A stretch of DNA of 64,000 nt from an uncultured Clostridia bacterium (GTDB taxonomy: Bacteria > Bacillota > Clostridia > Christensenellales > Pumilibacteraceae), in assembly GCA_947175195.1 (NCBI GenBank), contig CAMWLQ010000003.1, forward strand, positions 124,001 to 188,000. The letters run 5' to 3'. Below are positions 47,794 through 57,969 of the stretch, piece by piece. The notes below the pieces were generated by a model. It worked only from the letters and a program-made list of their open reading frames with translations. It did not search any database and had not been told where the DNA came from. Within the stretch, counting starts at the first letter, position 1; every line of letters starts with the position of its first letter. The position numbers were made by a program, and so were the translations under genes.

Positions 47794-50700
47794 TTAATCT
47801 TCCTTGTCGTCGTCAAAGCTGCCGTCCGCAAACGGGTCCGCAACCTCGACCTCTTCTTCGAACAAGCTGCCGTCCTCGGCAACGTCGTCATCGTCGTCTT
47901 CGCCGTAATCGTCAAGTCCGCCAAGAATATCCGATTCCATGGAAATGTCCTCGCCTTCCGCAAACAAACTGCTGTCGTAATGCTTGGGCGTGGGCTCGGC
48001 GTCGTAAAGCACGGGATCGTCGTCCATAAGCTCTTTTATGCCGATTTCTTCTTTGTCCTCGGTGAGCACCTTGACATCGAGCGCCAAAGCCTGCAATTCC
48101 TTGATGAGAACTTTGAACGATTCGGGGATGCCCGGCTCGGACACGTCCATACCGCGAATAATGCTGTCGTACGTTTTGGATCTGCCCGCAATGTCGTCCG
48201 ACTTGACGGTCATAATCTCTTGCAGCACGTTGGCTGCGCCGTACGCGTACAACGCCCAAACCTCCATCTCACCGAAACGCTGACCGCCGTTTTGCGCTTT
48301 GCCGCCGAGCGGTTGCTGCGTAACCAGCGAGTAAGGACCTGTGGAACGCGCGTGCATCTTGTCGTCGACAAGGTGGATGAGCTTGAGCATATACATATAT
48401 CCGACCGTAGCGCGGTTTTCAAACGGCTCACCCGTTCTGCCGTCGTACATTTGGATCTTGCCGTCTACCTCGCCGTCGGGCGATACGTAGCCGTTATCTT
48501 GGAGCAGTTTTTGAATATCGGACTCGATTGCGCCGTCAAATACGGGCGTTGCAACCTTCCAACCCAACGCCTTGGCGACGAGTCCCAAGTGGACCTCGAG
48601 CACCTGACCGATGTTCATACGACTGGGAACGCCGAGCGGGTTGAGCACGATTTGCAACGGCGTGCCGTCGTCCATAAACGGCATGTCCGCCTCGGGCAAA
48701 ACGCGGGAAATAACGCCCTTGTTGCCGTGACGACCTGCCATCTTATCGCCCACCGAAATCTTACGCTTTTGCGCGATATATACGCGGACGAGCTTGTTTA
48801 CGCCCGGTTTCATTTCGTCGCGGTTGGCGCGTGTAAACACCTTGACGTCTACAACAATGCCGCCCTCGCCGTGCGGAACTTTAAGCGAGGTATCACGCAC
48901 CTCTCTTGCTTTGTCGCCGAATATGGCGCGCAGCAAGCGTTCCTCGGGAGTAAGGTCGGTTTCGCCCTTAGGCGTGACCTTACCTACAAGTATGTCGCCC
49001 GAATCGACCTCCGCACCTACGCGGATAATGCCGTCCTCGTCGAGGTTTTTGAGCGCCTCGGGGCTGACGTTGGGAATATCTCTTGTGATTTCCTCAGCGC
49101 CGAGCTTGGTGTCGCGCGCCTCGGTTTCGTGTTTGTTTATATGAATGGACGTGAATACGTCGTCTTTGGCAATGCGTTCGCTGATAAGTATAGCGTCCTC
49201 GTAGTTATAGCCTTCCCAGCCCATAAAGCCTACAAGCACGTTCTTACCGAGCGCAAGCTCAGCCTGCGACGTGGAATGTCCGTCGGCAAGAACTTGTCCC
49301 GCCTTGACGCGCTCGCCCTTGGCGATAATAGCGCGCTGGTTGATGCAAGTGCCTTGGTTGGAGCCGACAAACTTTTTAAGGATGTACATTTGGCGGTTGC
49401 CGTCATCCTCGTTGACGATAATGCGCTCGGCGTCTACATAGTCCACAACGCCGCTCTTGCGCGCTATTACCATAACGCCCGAGTCGTATGCAATTTTGTG
49501 CTCTATGCCCGTGCCGACAATAGGCGCCTCGGTGCGCAGCAGTGGCACTGCCTGACGCTGCATGTTCGATGCCATCAGCGCACGGTGCGAGTCGTCGTTT
49601 TCAAGGAAAGGTATAAGCGCGGTAGCAACCGAAACCATTTGGCGGGGCGACACGTCGATATAGTCGATACGGTCGCGAGATACCTCGCCTATTTGGTCGC
49701 GGTAACGCATCATTACACGCTCTTTTACAAAGTGATTGTTCTCGTCCAGCGGCTCACTGGCTTGGGCAATCATGTAACGGTCTTCCTCGTCCGCGGGCAA
49801 GTAATCGACAATGTCGGTTACTTGGTGAGTCGTCTTGTCCACCCTGCGGTACGGCGCCTCGATATAGCCGTACTGGTTGATACGCGCGTACGACGAGAGC
49901 GAGGAAATAAGACCTATATTTTGACCTTCGGGCGTTTCTATGGGACACATACGCGAATAGTGCGTGTAGTGAACGTCACGGACCTCGAAGGTAACGTGCT
50001 CACGGTTAAGACCGCCGGGACCGAGCGCGGAAAGCTTGCGGCGGTGCGTAAGCTCGGCTATGGGGTTGGTTTCGTCCATGAACTGCGAAAGCTGGGACGA
50101 TCCGAAAAACTCCTTGATAGCGCTGGATACGGGACGGATATTAATAAGCGTTTGTGCCGAAAGCTCGGATTCGGTTTGGATTTGCATACGCTCGCGCACG
50201 ACGCGTTCAAGACGCGACATACCGATGCGGAACTGGTTTTGCAACAGCTCGCCTACGCTGCGTACACGACGGTTGCCGAGGTGGTCGATATTGTCGCACG
50301 AGCCGAAACCGCGGTGCAAGCCCATAATGTAGTTGACGGTGGAAATTACGTCCTCTACAACCAAGTGCTTGACTACAAGGTCGTCCACATGCTTGGAGCA
50401 AAGCTCGGCAAGCTTTTCACGGTTGCCGCCCGCCTCTTCCATCAGCTTTTTAAGCATAGGATAGTAGACCATTTCGTTAATGCCGATGGAAAGCGGATCT
50501 ACGTCTATATAGCCGGCAAGATCGACGTGATTGTTGCCGATTATGTTGAACTCTTTGCCGTCGTCAGCAAGCACCCAAATCTCGTTGATACCTGCGTTTT
50601 GGATTTGAACGGCAAGCTCCTCGGTAAGTACGTCCGCCGAGGTGTGCGTTTGCTTATTTTCGGCACGCGCGTAAACTACGCCGTCCTCGTCGATAATATC

Positions 50701-51642
50701 GCGCGCAACGCGTTTGCCCGCCGCACGGTAGCGCAACGCCATCTTTTTGTTGTATTTGTATCTGCCGACGCGCGACAAGTCGTACTTGCGACGGTCGAAG
50801 AACATGCCCGAAATATACGATTTAATGGAATCGATGGTGGGAGTTTCGCCGCTCCTGAGCTTGTGGTTAAGCTCGAGCAAAGCGCGCTCCTCGGAAAGCT
50901 CATGCTTGTCGTCCTTGTCGCCGTAACGCGCGCAAGTGACCTCGATCATCGGATCGTTGTTGAAAATCTTTTTGAGCGCGTCTTCGGTGCCGAAACCGCT
51001 TTCGGTGACGGCGGACAAGCAGCTTAAAAGCACCGTTGCCAGCACCTTCTTTTGCCTATCTACGCGCACCCACAGCACGCCCGAAGGATCCTCGTCAAAC
51101 TCGAGCCACGCACCGCGCGACGGAATGTTGGTCGCACTGTAATGGGCTTGTCCCGTTTTGACGTCCTTTTGGTACGAGAAATATGCGCCGGGCGAACGAA
51201 CAAGCTGGCTTATGACGACGCGTTCCGCACCGTTGATGATGAACGAGCCCGTAGGCGTCATGCGCGGCATATCGCCCATATACACTTCGGAACGGGTGCT
51301 TTCGTCAGTTTCGATGTTGTGAAGTCTCACCTTAACATAGAGCGGCACGGCGAAAGTAGCGTCGCGGTCCTTACACTCTTTTTCGGTGTAGTTGCGCTTT
51401 TGGTTGCTGCCGTCGCGGTAACCCAGCGAGTAATCCTCAAAGTACAAAGCGACACGCCCCGAATAATCGGTAATGGGCGAAACGTCGCGCAAAACCTCAC
51501 GAATGCCATTGTCGACAAAATCGTAGTAGGATTTCTTTTGCACTTCGACTAAATCCGGCATATCGATGGCCTCGTGGATTTGCGCGAAACTCATGCGTTC
51601 GGTATTGCCGTATTTAACCTTTGAAATTTTTCTTTCAGCCAT
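47794..51642 (-). CDS. rpoB: DNA-directed RNA polymerase subunit beta
   Basis: A 1282-residue subunit. The rifampicin-pocket region reads [34 protein letters not shown]; the consensus Asp of DQ-type sequences is Glu (MDETNPI where many have MDQTNPL). Later blocks GQNIGLI, GHKGVISR-type [11 protein letters not shown] and [13 protein letters not shown] are intact. The last 75 residues are acidic (runs of Asp/Glu), a longer tail than in Bacillus. No rplJ-rplL or rplA genes lie upstream. It has its own promoter and an approximately 190-base leader. Confidence 0.99.
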   Translation of the reverse strand: MAERKISKVKYGNTERMSFAQIHEAIDMPDLVEVQKKSYYDFVDNGIREVLRDVSPITDYSGRVALYFEDYSLGYRDGSNQKRNYTEKECKDRDATFAVPLYVKVRLHNIETDESTRSEVYMGDMPRMTPTGSFIINGAERVVISQLVRSPGAYFSYQKDVKTGQAHYSATNIPSRGAWLEFDEDPSGVLWVRVDRQKKVLATVLLSCLSAVTESGFGTEDALKKIFNNDPMIEVTCARYGDKDDKHELSEERALLELNHKLRSGETPTIDSIKSYISGMFFDRRKYDLSRVGRYKYNKKMALRYRAAGKRVARDIIDEDGVVYARAENKQTHTSADVLTEELAVQIQNAGINEIWVLADDGKEFNIIGNNHVDLAGYIDVDPLSIGINEMVYYPMLKKLMEEAGGNREKLAELCSKHVDDLVVKHLVVEDVISTVNYIMGLHRGFGSCDNIDHLGNRRVRSVGELLQNQFRIGMSRLERVVRERMQIQTESELSAQTLINIRPVSSAIKEFFGSSQLSQFMDETNPIAELTHRRKLSALGPGGLNREHVTFEVRDVHYTHYSRMCPIETPEGQNIGLISSLSSYARINQYGYIEAPYRRVDKTTHQVTDIVDYLPADEEDRYMIAQASEPLDENNHFVKERVMMRYRDQIGEVSRDRIDYIDVSPRQMVSVATALIPFLENDDSHRALMASNMQRQAVPLLRTEAPIVGTGIEHKIAYDSGVMVIARKSGVVDYVDAERIIVNEDDGNRQMYILKKFVGSNQGTCINQRAIIAKGERVKAGQVLADGHSTSQAELALGKNVLVGFMGWEGYNYEDAILISERIAKDDVFTSIHINKHETEARDTKLGAEEITRDIPNVSPEALKNLDEDGIIRVGAEVDSGDILVGKVTPKGETDLTPEERLLRAIFGDKAREVRDTSLKVPHGEGGIVVDVKVFTRANRDEMKPGVNKLVRVYIAQKRKISVGDKMAGRHGNKGVISRVLPEADMPFMDDGTPLQIVLNPLGVPSRMNIGQVLEVHLGLVAKALGWKVATPVFDGAIESDIQKLLQDNGYVSPDGEVDGKIQMYDGRTGEPFENRATVGYMYMLKLIHLVDDKMHARSTGPYSLVTQQPLGGKAQNGGQRFGEMEVWALYAYGAANVLQEIMTVKSDDIAGRSKTYDSIIRGMDVSEPGIPESFKVLIKELQALALDVKVLTEDKEEIGIKELMDDDPVLYDAEPTPKHYDSSLFAEGEDISMESDILGGLDDYGEDDDDDVAEDGSLFEEEVEVADPFADGSFDDDKED

Positions 51643-51714
51643 ACAAACTCCTAAAAAGGTTATTTCTCATTCCAACTGCGCAAAGATGTATCATATACAA
51701 AAAAGCGCACGAAA

Positions 51715-51739
51715 GCGGAGTAGGTCTTGCCTACACCGC
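51715..51739 (-). promoter_or_regulatory. Hairpin in the rpoBC leader, possible attenuator
   Basis: Ten-base arms (GCGGTGTAGG/CCTACTCCGC on the minus strand) around CAAGA, with one mismatch. A T-run comes 10 bases later (TTTCGTGCGCTTTTTT). The 51643-51980 gap otherwise holds the rpoB promoter and the pulA terminator. Confidence 0.5.
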
Positions 51740-51840
51740 AAAAATGTTATTTCAGTAAAGGAACTATGATTGCCAATCGCCGCTCTCTTTATTGGTTTAT
51801 TACGCCATATGCCCAAAACGGGACACTAAGGCATTTTCTA

Positions 51841-51869
51841 AGTTTATCATACGCTGTCAAATATGTCAA
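51841..51869 (-). promoter_or_regulatory. Promoter of rpoBC
   Basis: Minus-strand TTGACA (51864-51869), 17-bp spacer, TAAACT (51841-51846), about 200 bases upstream of rpoB. Confidence 0.65.
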
Positions 51870-51929
51870 ACAAAATAATATGATATTTTTAAAATATTTT
51901 TAAATAATCTCTACTTTTATTAAAAAGGA

Positions 51930-51957
51930 AAAGAGCGGCACGTTAATGCCGCTCTTT
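51930..51957 (-). terminator. Terminator of pulA
   Basis: Minus-strand AAAGAGCGGCA and TGCCGCTCTTT with a 6-base loop, followed by TCCTTTTT. Confidence 0.9.
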
Positions 51958-51980
51958 GGATTTACTTTTACCCTACTCGA

Positions 51981-54900
51981 TTACTCGTTTTCCGAGTTTT
52001 CCGTCGGAGCGGTTTCTTCCGCTGCGGGCTGCTCGGTTTCGGGCTGCTGCTCGGGTTGTTCGGGCTCATCGGACTTTTCGGGTTCGTTGTTATTTTCCGT
52101 CTCGTCCTTTCCGTTGCCCTTCTTTTTCTTGCTGTACATTACGCCGAACACAGCGCCGCCGGCAATGAGTACCGCTACGGGAATGCCGATGCCAAGTCCG
52201 AGCGCAAGACCGAGATTGCCGTCATCGTCATCATCGGCGTCGGACGTGGAGCTCTGCCATTTTTCCACGGTGCTTTCTTTAAGCTCGGCAACCATAACGA
52301 CTGCGGAGTACGCACCAACCTTAAAGCTGCTGCCCGAGAATGTGGAAAGCGCCTCGCTCGCGTTGGCTTTGTCGCCGTTTACGTACACGCTGTACTTGCC
52401 GTTGGGAACTTTGACCGTTTTGGCGGCGTCATTCATATTGAACAGTACAACAGCGTAGTTGTCGGACGCAGGGTCTTTTACAGCATAGCTTGCAATGCCG
52501 TCTTCCGTGTTATTGTCGCGTATAAACAAATTGGCTTTGATTTGCGCGGTGGTGGTAAGATGGAATTGCGGGAAGGTCTTCTTTATGGCAATAAGCTCTT
52601 TATAGAAATCGACCATTGCCTTGTTGTCGGTAGCAAGCTGCCAATCGATAGCGTTTACCGAGTCGGGCGACATATAAGAGTTGCCGGAGAAGAAATAAGT
52701 TTCATCAGTGAGATATGCCGCAGCGTTGTTGCTGTAATCATTCGTCTCGGTTGTGGGCTTACTGCGCAGCATTTCCTCGCCTGCGAGCATGAACGCGGCG
52801 CCTTGGCTGGTAAGCACAGACGTAGCCGCTACTCTATTCATAGCCTGCAACGTAGCCTTATCGGCATTTACCGACGCATTAAGTTTATCCCAAAGCGACG
52901 AATTATCGTGGCATGAAACATAGTTGATATTTTGCACGGGCGAGCCTGCAAAGGACGACTTGCTAATCGAGCTGTAATACACACCGCTGAGCGCGTTGGT
53001 AGCGCCCGCAGCGCCTACATATACGGCTGCGTCCATGCCGGCTTTACCGGATGCATAACCGGTGTCGAGAACGTCGAACACGCTGCCTTTGAGCGCATCA
53101 CGAATAACGTCGTCAAAGTAAGCGATATTGGGCGTCTTTTTGGCGTTGGCGATAAGCGCCGCCTTAGTGCCGGTCAAGCCTGATGTGCCGCCCGTCCAGC
53201 CTTCGCCGTAAATGATTACGTCTTTGTTGATTTCCTCAAGCGTGTCGTAGATTTCATTCATTGTATCAATGTCGTGCAAGCCCATAAGGTCGAAACGGAA
53301 ACCGTCGATTTTGTATTCTTCCATCCAGTATTTGCACGAATCGACCATGAATCTATGGAACATATAGCGATCGGACGCGGTTTCGTTGCCGCAGCCGGAG
53401 CCGTTGTACAAATTACCGCTATTGTCGCGGCGGAAATAGTAGCCGGGCATAAGCTGCTCGAAATTGGATTCGTCGGCGCCGCTGACATGGTTGTAAACGA
53501 CGTCCATAACGACCTGAATACCGGCGTTGTGCAACGCCATAATCATTTGTTTCATTTCGTTTACGCGCAACTCGCCTTTGGACGGATTGGACGAATACGA
53601 GCCCTCAGGCATATTGTAGTTGAGCGGATCGTAGCCCCAGTTGTACTGTCTGGGCAAATCCTCGTAGTCGGACTGATACGTCGCCTGGGTAAAGCTTTCG
53701 TCAACCGACGCAAAGTCGAACAACGGCTGGAAATGCACCTGCGTAACTCCGAGCGACTTAAGGTAGTCGAGCGGGGTCATTTTGTTGCCGTTTGCATCGG
53801 ACGCCGTTTCGGTAAGACCGAGGAACTTGCCGCGGTTAGCCGCGCTGACGCCCGAATTCTCGTTGATGGTAAGGTCGCGGAGCTGAGCCTCCCAAATAAC
53901 GGCTTGCGCAAGGTTGTTTGCGGTAGTGCCGTAATCGGGTATTTTGTGCTTGGTGCTGTCGTTCCAGCCCTCGGGGTCGGTGGAATCGAGGTCGAGTATT
54001 TGACCGCGCAAGCCGTTTTTGCCGCCGCTGCGCGCATACGGATCGACAACCTCCGAAACCTTGCCGCCGTTTGTAACCTTGTAGGTGTAATACATTTTGT
54101 TAAGATTGCCGCTGACAGTTGCAGTCCACTCGCCCTTCGTGCCCTTAGTCATAGGGTACTCGGTGGCGTCGCCGCCCTCGCCTAAGTCGTAAATTGCAAC
54201 CTTGACTTCGGTAGCCACAGGCGCCCAAACGGTGAAATCCGTTTTGTCCTGCGTCCAGCGTGCGCCAAGCTCGCCTTCGTAATTATACTTTTCGCCAAAT
54301 GCGGCATTATCGTACAAGGAATAGATATTTACCTTGCGTGTCGGATAGTTCTTTTCGGGATCGAACTCGCCGCTTTCCGGCTCGTCGCAAACAGTATATG
54401 TGCCGTTGTAGTCGACCTCAAAATCAGCGCCGAGATCGAACACGATATACGAGCTGTTGTCCGGTCTGAAATTGACGCCCTCTTTGTACGTTTCGCCGTC
54501 AGCCATAGGTCCTACGGTAGCCAAAACGTTGTCGTCCGCGTCCTTAAGCTTAAAGAGCGAGGCAGCGGTAGCCGTCTTGTTGAACACGGCACGCACCTTG
54601 GTGGGGCTTTGGAAATACGCCGCGGTTACTCTGAGTATAACTTTGTGATTCATAGCGTCCTCCGCATTGGTATAACGCTCGTCAATGTTGTCAGCCATAT
54701 AGATAGTGGCTTTGCCGTCCTCGTCGAATTCATCGGCGGGTACTTTAATATCGGCGTCTACCGCCTTTTGCGCCCACGCATTGCCTGCCTCGGAACGTCT
54801 TACTATAAAGCCGATTGCAAAATCATCGGGTGTGATTCCGGTCATTGTTACCTTGAAGGTAATCCATGTCTTGCCTTCAATGACAGTAGTGGTAGGGTCA

Positions 54901-55181
54901 TACTGCGCGCCGTCCGCGCCGGGCGCCCATGCCCAAAGGTTCCAGCCTTCGTAGTTTTCGTTTTTGCGGAAATAGTTGAGCGTAAGCTCATAGTCACCGT
55001 CCGCACTTGTAGATACGGTGGGCTGTTTGTCGGAATCGTACTCGCCGGTGCTTACCTCGGCGGACGCCTTGCGACTCCCTAAAAGCCCAAGCGGCATGGC
55101 TATAATGGCGATTGCCGCAGCCAGCACGAGTAGCGCAAACTGTTTTATCCTGAGTGCGCTTGTTTTGATAAAGTTTTTCAT
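51981..55181 (-). CDS. pulA: Type I pullulanase, secreted and membrane-anchored
   Basis: A 1066-residue GH13 debranching enzyme cleaving alpha-1,6 links in pullulan, glycogen and amylopectin. A signal peptide (hydrophobic stretch, cleavage near KASAEV) is followed by a CBM41-like starch-binding module (LNYFRKNENYEGWNLWAW), a CBM48-type domain (FTVWAPVATEVKVAIYD) and the catalytic barrel. The pullulanase consensus YNWGYDPLNY, and GH13 blocks DVVYNHV, GFRFDLMG, YGEGW and YVSCHDN (Asp, Glu, Asp triad) are intact. A C-terminal helix (LALGLGIGIPVAVLIAGGAV) and an acidic cytosolic-type tail anchor it; there is no LPXTG. TAGGAGG precedes the ATG. Confidence 0.95.
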   Translation of the reverse strand: MKNFIKTSALRIKQFALLVLAAAIAIIAMPLGLLGSRKASAEVSTGEYDSDKQPTVSTSADGDYELTLNYFRKNENYEGWNLWAWAPGADGAQYDPTTTVIEGKTWITFKVTMTGITPDDFAIGFIVRRSEAGNAWAQKAVDADIKVPADEFDEDGKATIYMADNIDERYTNAEDAMNHKVILRVTAAYFQSPTKVRAVFNKTATAASLFKLKDADDNVLATVGPMADGETYKEGVNFRPDNSSYIVFDLGADFEVDYNGTYTVCDEPESGEFDPEKNYPTRKVNIYSLYDNAAFGEKYNYEGELGARWTQDKTDFTVWAPVATEVKVAIYDLGEGGDATEYPMTKGTKGEWTATVSGNLNKMYYTYKVTNGGKVSEVVDPYARSGGKNGLRGQILDLDSTDPEGWNDSTKHKIPDYGTTANNLAQAVIWEAQLRDLTINENSGVSAANRGKFLGLTETASDANGNKMTPLDYLKSLGVTQVHFQPLFDFASVDESFTQATYQSDYEDLPRQYNWGYDPLNYNMPEGSYSSNPSKGELRVNEMKQMIMALHNAGIQVVMDVVYNHVSGADESNFEQLMPGYYFRRDNSGNLYNGSGCGNETASDRYMFHRFMVDSCKYWMEEYKIDGFRFDLMGLHDIDTMNEIYDTLEEINKDVIIYGEGWTGGTSGLTGTKAALIANAKKTPNIAYFDDVIRDALKGSVFDVLDTGYASGKAGMDAAVYVGAAGATNALSGVYYSSISKSSFAGSPVQNINYVSCHDNSSLWDKLNASVNADKATLQAMNRVAATSVLTSQGAAFMLAGEEMLRSKPTTETNDYSNNAAAYLTDETYFFSGNSYMSPDSVNAIDWQLATDNKAMVDFYKELIAIKKTFPQFHLTTTAQIKANLFIRDNNTEDGIASYAVKDPASDNYAVVLFNMNDAAKTVKVPNGKYSVYVNGDKANASEALSTFSGSSFKVGAYSAVVMVAELKESTVEKWQSSTSDADDDDDGNLGLALGLGIGIPVAVLIAGGAVFGVMYSKKKKGNGKDETENNNEPEKSDEPEQPEQQPETEQPAAEETAPTENSENE

Positions 55182-55234
55182 ATATCCTCCTATTAATATA
55201 TTACAAAGTGATTATTTTCACTCAACAGTGCCAG

Positions 55235-56977
55235 TTACTTTTTGAGTACGGCAACGCCGCCGCCCGATAATGTGAGTGTGTTTTCGGAATTGAGCAAAAC
55301 GTCGCCGCCGTTGGCCTTTAACTGCCCGACGATTTTGTAGCCCTTGAATTCCGAGGAAAGATTGAACGAAACAGTGCTACCGCTCACGTTTTGCGCAATA
55401 AGCACTTGGCGGTCGCCCCAAGTGAGCGTGTACACTACTATCTTAAGATTCTTTGAATTTTCCTCGTCCGGATCGTCCTCGAAATCGGACTGCTTTTTGA
55501 GCTTGTTGTTTTTGCCGATAGCGTACGCCGTCATCGTGCCGCGCCCGATTTCGGGGAAACGGTTGCGCAGCTTGATTGCGTCGCGGTAATACGACCACAC
55601 CGAGCCCGACTTGTTGCGTTGGCTCTTGAGCGTGCCGAGCGGCTGCTTGCCGCTGTAATCCGCGCCGGGCGGCTCCTCTATTCCGTCCCGCTTATCACCC
55701 CAATTAAAGGGCAAACGCTTGCTGGGATCTTCGCCGCTGCCTGCAGCGCCTATTTCCTCGCCGTAATAAATGTACGGGTTGCCTGGCATAAGCAGGTACA
55801 GTCCCGCCGTCTTTTTAATCTTGGTAGCGTTGTATCCGAGCAAGCCACTGATGCGGTCTTGGTCGTGGTTGGACAAAACGTTGGCAAGCAGTGCCGTGTC
55901 GCTGTCCGCCGCATCGCGTGCGTCGGCTTGCAGCTCCTCAACGTCCGCAGCCAATCCCCAGCCGCCACGCGAGGAGTAGCCGTTGACTACGCCCGCGTAT
56001 CCGTAATCGGATGTTGTGGACAGTGAAAAGTTAAAGTTGGTCATGCCTGTTTCGTAGAACGCGGTAGACACAATGCCGGACATTTCCAGCACCTCGCCTA
56101 CGTTGTAGCAATAACGGTCTATACTGTCGTCAGCCCAGCCCTGCTCGGCAGCCACCTCGGCGCCCTTGGTATTGCAATAATCGTTAAACCAAGTCCAAAA
56201 TTCCTTGTTATCCGCACCAAACGAAACGCTGTTGGCGCATGCCCAAGGCACGGCGTCCAAGCGGAATGACTTGATGCCTAATTCCAACCAATAATCTACT
56301 ATATCCTTTATCTCGTCGCGCACCGACTGATTTTGCAAGTTCAAGTCGGGCATATTGTTGTTGAAATTGCCGAGATACCAATAATCGGTATTTTGCACCT
56401 TGTGCCAAGTGCCGGTATTGGGTTTGTCCGATTCGTGAACAAACACGTATTTGGACATATCCTCGCTGTCCGGCTCCTCGCCGTTGCGTGCAGCCGCAAG
56501 CGCAGCCTCAAACCACGGATGCTCGTCGGAGGTGTGATTAAGCACCAAATCCATTTGCAGCCAAATGTCGCGCTTGTTGCATTCCTCGACAAGCTCTTTA
56601 AAGTCTTCCAACGTGCCGTACTCGTCGTCTATATCGTAGTAGTCAACCACGTCGTACTTGTGGTAGGACGACGCCTTGTTTATAGGCATCATCCAAATAC
56701 CGTTTATGCCGAGATCGGAATCCGTTTTTTCGTTGCCGTCGTTAAGATAATCCAAATTATCTATAAGTCCGCGCAAATCACCGATGCCATCGCCGTCGCC
56801 GTCGGCAAACGAGCGCACAAACACCTCGTAATATGTGCGGCAATAATCTTGCGGAATGTCATAGGCGCTTTTCATATCGCCTACAATATTCTCATCACCG
56901 CAAGCTATGCTCGATATTCCGAATGAGCACGCCAATGCGATTGCCGCCACCGATGATAATATTTTTTTGTTTTTCAT
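55235..56977 (-). CDS. Extracellular alpha-amylase/alpha-glucosidase lipoprotein (GH13)
   Basis: A 580-residue GH13 enzyme with a lipoprotein signal ending in the lipobox ISSIAC (Cys at about residue 26). Catalytic blocks are DLVLNHTSDEHPWF, GIKSFRLDAVPWA (Asp nucleophile), YNVGEVLEMSG (Glu acid/base) and SNHDQDR (Asp). A small C-terminal beta domain ends the protein. It acts outside the membrane on maltodextrins, next to the ABC importer that would take up the products. The exact specificity (amylase, neopullulanase or oligo-1,6-glucosidase) is open. The Shine-Dalgarno is weak. Confidence 0.92.
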   Translation of the reverse strand: MKNKKILSSVAAIALACSFGISSIACGDENIVGDMKSAYDIPQDYCRTYYEVFVRSFADGDGDGIGDLRGLIDNLDYLNDGNEKTDSDLGINGIWMMPINKASSYHKYDVVDYYDIDDEYGTLEDFKELVEECNKRDIWLQMDLVLNHTSDEHPWFEAALAAARNGEEPDSEDMSKYVFVHESDKPNTGTWHKVQNTDYWYLGNFNNNMPDLNLQNQSVRDEIKDIVDYWLELGIKSFRLDAVPWACANSVSFGADNKEFWTWFNDYCNTKGAEVAAEQGWADDSIDRYCYNVGEVLEMSGIVSTAFYETGMTNFNFSLSTTSDYGYAGVVNGYSSRGGWGLAADVEELQADARDAADSDTALLANVLSNHDQDRISGLLGYNATKIKKTAGLYLLMPGNPYIYYGEEIGAAGSGEDPSKRLPFNWGDKRDGIEEPPGADYSGKQPLGTLKSQRNKSGSVWSYYRDAIKLRNRFPEIGRGTMTAYAIGKNNKLKKQSDFEDDPDEENSKNLKIVVYTLTWGDRQVLIAQNVSGSTVSFNLSSEFKGYKIVGQLKANGGDVLLNSENTLTLSGGGVAVLKK

Positions 56978-57021
56978 TGCTCTAACCCTAAAGATTAATT
57001 AGTAATTGGTATATCACGACA

Positions 57022-57053
57022 AAACAGCATACGCTATTACACGTATGCTGTTT
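57022..57053 (-). terminator. Terminator-like hairpin between malG and the amylase gene
   Basis: AAACAGCATACG (57022-57033) and CGTATGCTGTTT (57042-57053) with an 8-base loop; TTTTG follows on the minus strand. Probably a partial terminator dividing importer from enzymes. Confidence 0.8.
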
Positions 57054-57066
57054 GCGTGAATAATGC

Positions 57067-57969
57067 TTAGCCTTTTGCCGCGCCGCCGGTAATGCCGGTG
57101 ACGTAGAACTTTTGCATAACGAGGAACAGTATAACAATAGGTACCGAAATAAGCACGCCGCCCGCGCAGAAACGCGCAAAGTAGCCGCTGACCAGCTCGC
57201 GGTCCGCAATCCATGCACGAATACCTACCGCAACCGTCTTTTTGGTTGTATCGCTGATAAATACGCTCGCCATAATGTAGTCGCACCACGGGCTGATAAA
57301 CGACGTCAGTATGGTGTAAACTATAATCGGCTTACTAAGCGGAATTATCATCGTCCAGAATATACGGTTTTTGGTAGCGCCGTCTATGCGCGCCGCCTCG
57401 TCAATCGCTAATGGCACTGTATCGAAGAAACCCTTGACAATGTAGTAGCCTGTGCCCGACGCCAGCGAGTACGCAAGCGTAAGTCCCACAAGACTGTCCG
57501 TCAAATTGAACTGCTTGAAGATATAGTACAAGGCTATCATCGAAAGGAAACCGGGGAACAAGCCCAATATGAGCGCTATGTTCATCAGCTTTTTGCGCGA
57601 GTTGAATTTAAGCCGCGAAAGTGCGTACGATACCATAAGCACAAACAACGTGGTTATTACGCACGAGCCGAGAGCAACGCCGAATGTGTTGAGCAACCAC
57701 GTGCCATAAGGATGGTTTTTGTAGTCGGCAACATATTTTCCCGTCACTACGTCGAGCTTGCCCGGGCCGCCGGGGAACAAGTTGCGGAAGTTGGTCCATG
57801 TCCATTCGGCAGGGAATACCAAACCACCCGCTTTGCTTGCACTTGTTTCCACGTCGAATGCGCGGGAAATCATCCAGAATAACGGGAACAGCCAAATAAC
57901 AACCATGACCGCAAGGACGATATAAATAATCGAATCCGTAAGAATACGCTTTGATCTTAATCCTATCAT
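57067..57969 (-). CDS. malG: Maltodextrin ABC transporter permease, MalG type
   Basis: A 300-residue inner-membrane permease with six hydrophobic segments. The coupling-helix EAA motif reads EAARIDGATKNRIFWTMIIPLSKP, and the protein ends ITGGAAKG as MalG homologues do. It pairs with MalF for uptake of maltose and longer maltodextrins with a MsmX/MalK-type ATPase, which is not in the window. Its ATG overlaps the malF stop (ATGA), so the two are coupled. Confidence 0.93.
   Translation of the reverse strand: MIGLRSKRILTDSIIYIVLAVMVVIWLFPLFWMISRAFDVETSASKAGGLVFPAEWTWTNFRNLFPGGPGKLDVVTGKYVADYKNHPYGTWLLNTFGVALGSCVITTLFVLMVSYALSRLKFNSRKKLMNIALILGLFPGFLSMIALYYIFKQFNLTDSLVGLTLAYSLASGTGYYIVKGFFDTVPLAIDEAARIDGATKNRIFWTMIIPLSKPIIVYTILTSFISPWCDYIMASVFISDTTKKTVAVGIRAWIADRELVSGYFARFCAGGVLISVPIVILFLVMQKFYVTGITGGAAKG

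Noticed and set aside
47980..51027. Open frame of over 1000 codons on the plus strand opposite rpoB
   Set aside because: It is an exact antisense shadow of rpoB, with skewed Arg/Val/His composition, no Shine-Dalgarno and no recognisable domains.
51981..52100. Sortase (LPXTG) anchoring of pullulanase
   Set aside because: No LPXTG-like motif precedes the C-terminal helix, and the tail after it is too long.
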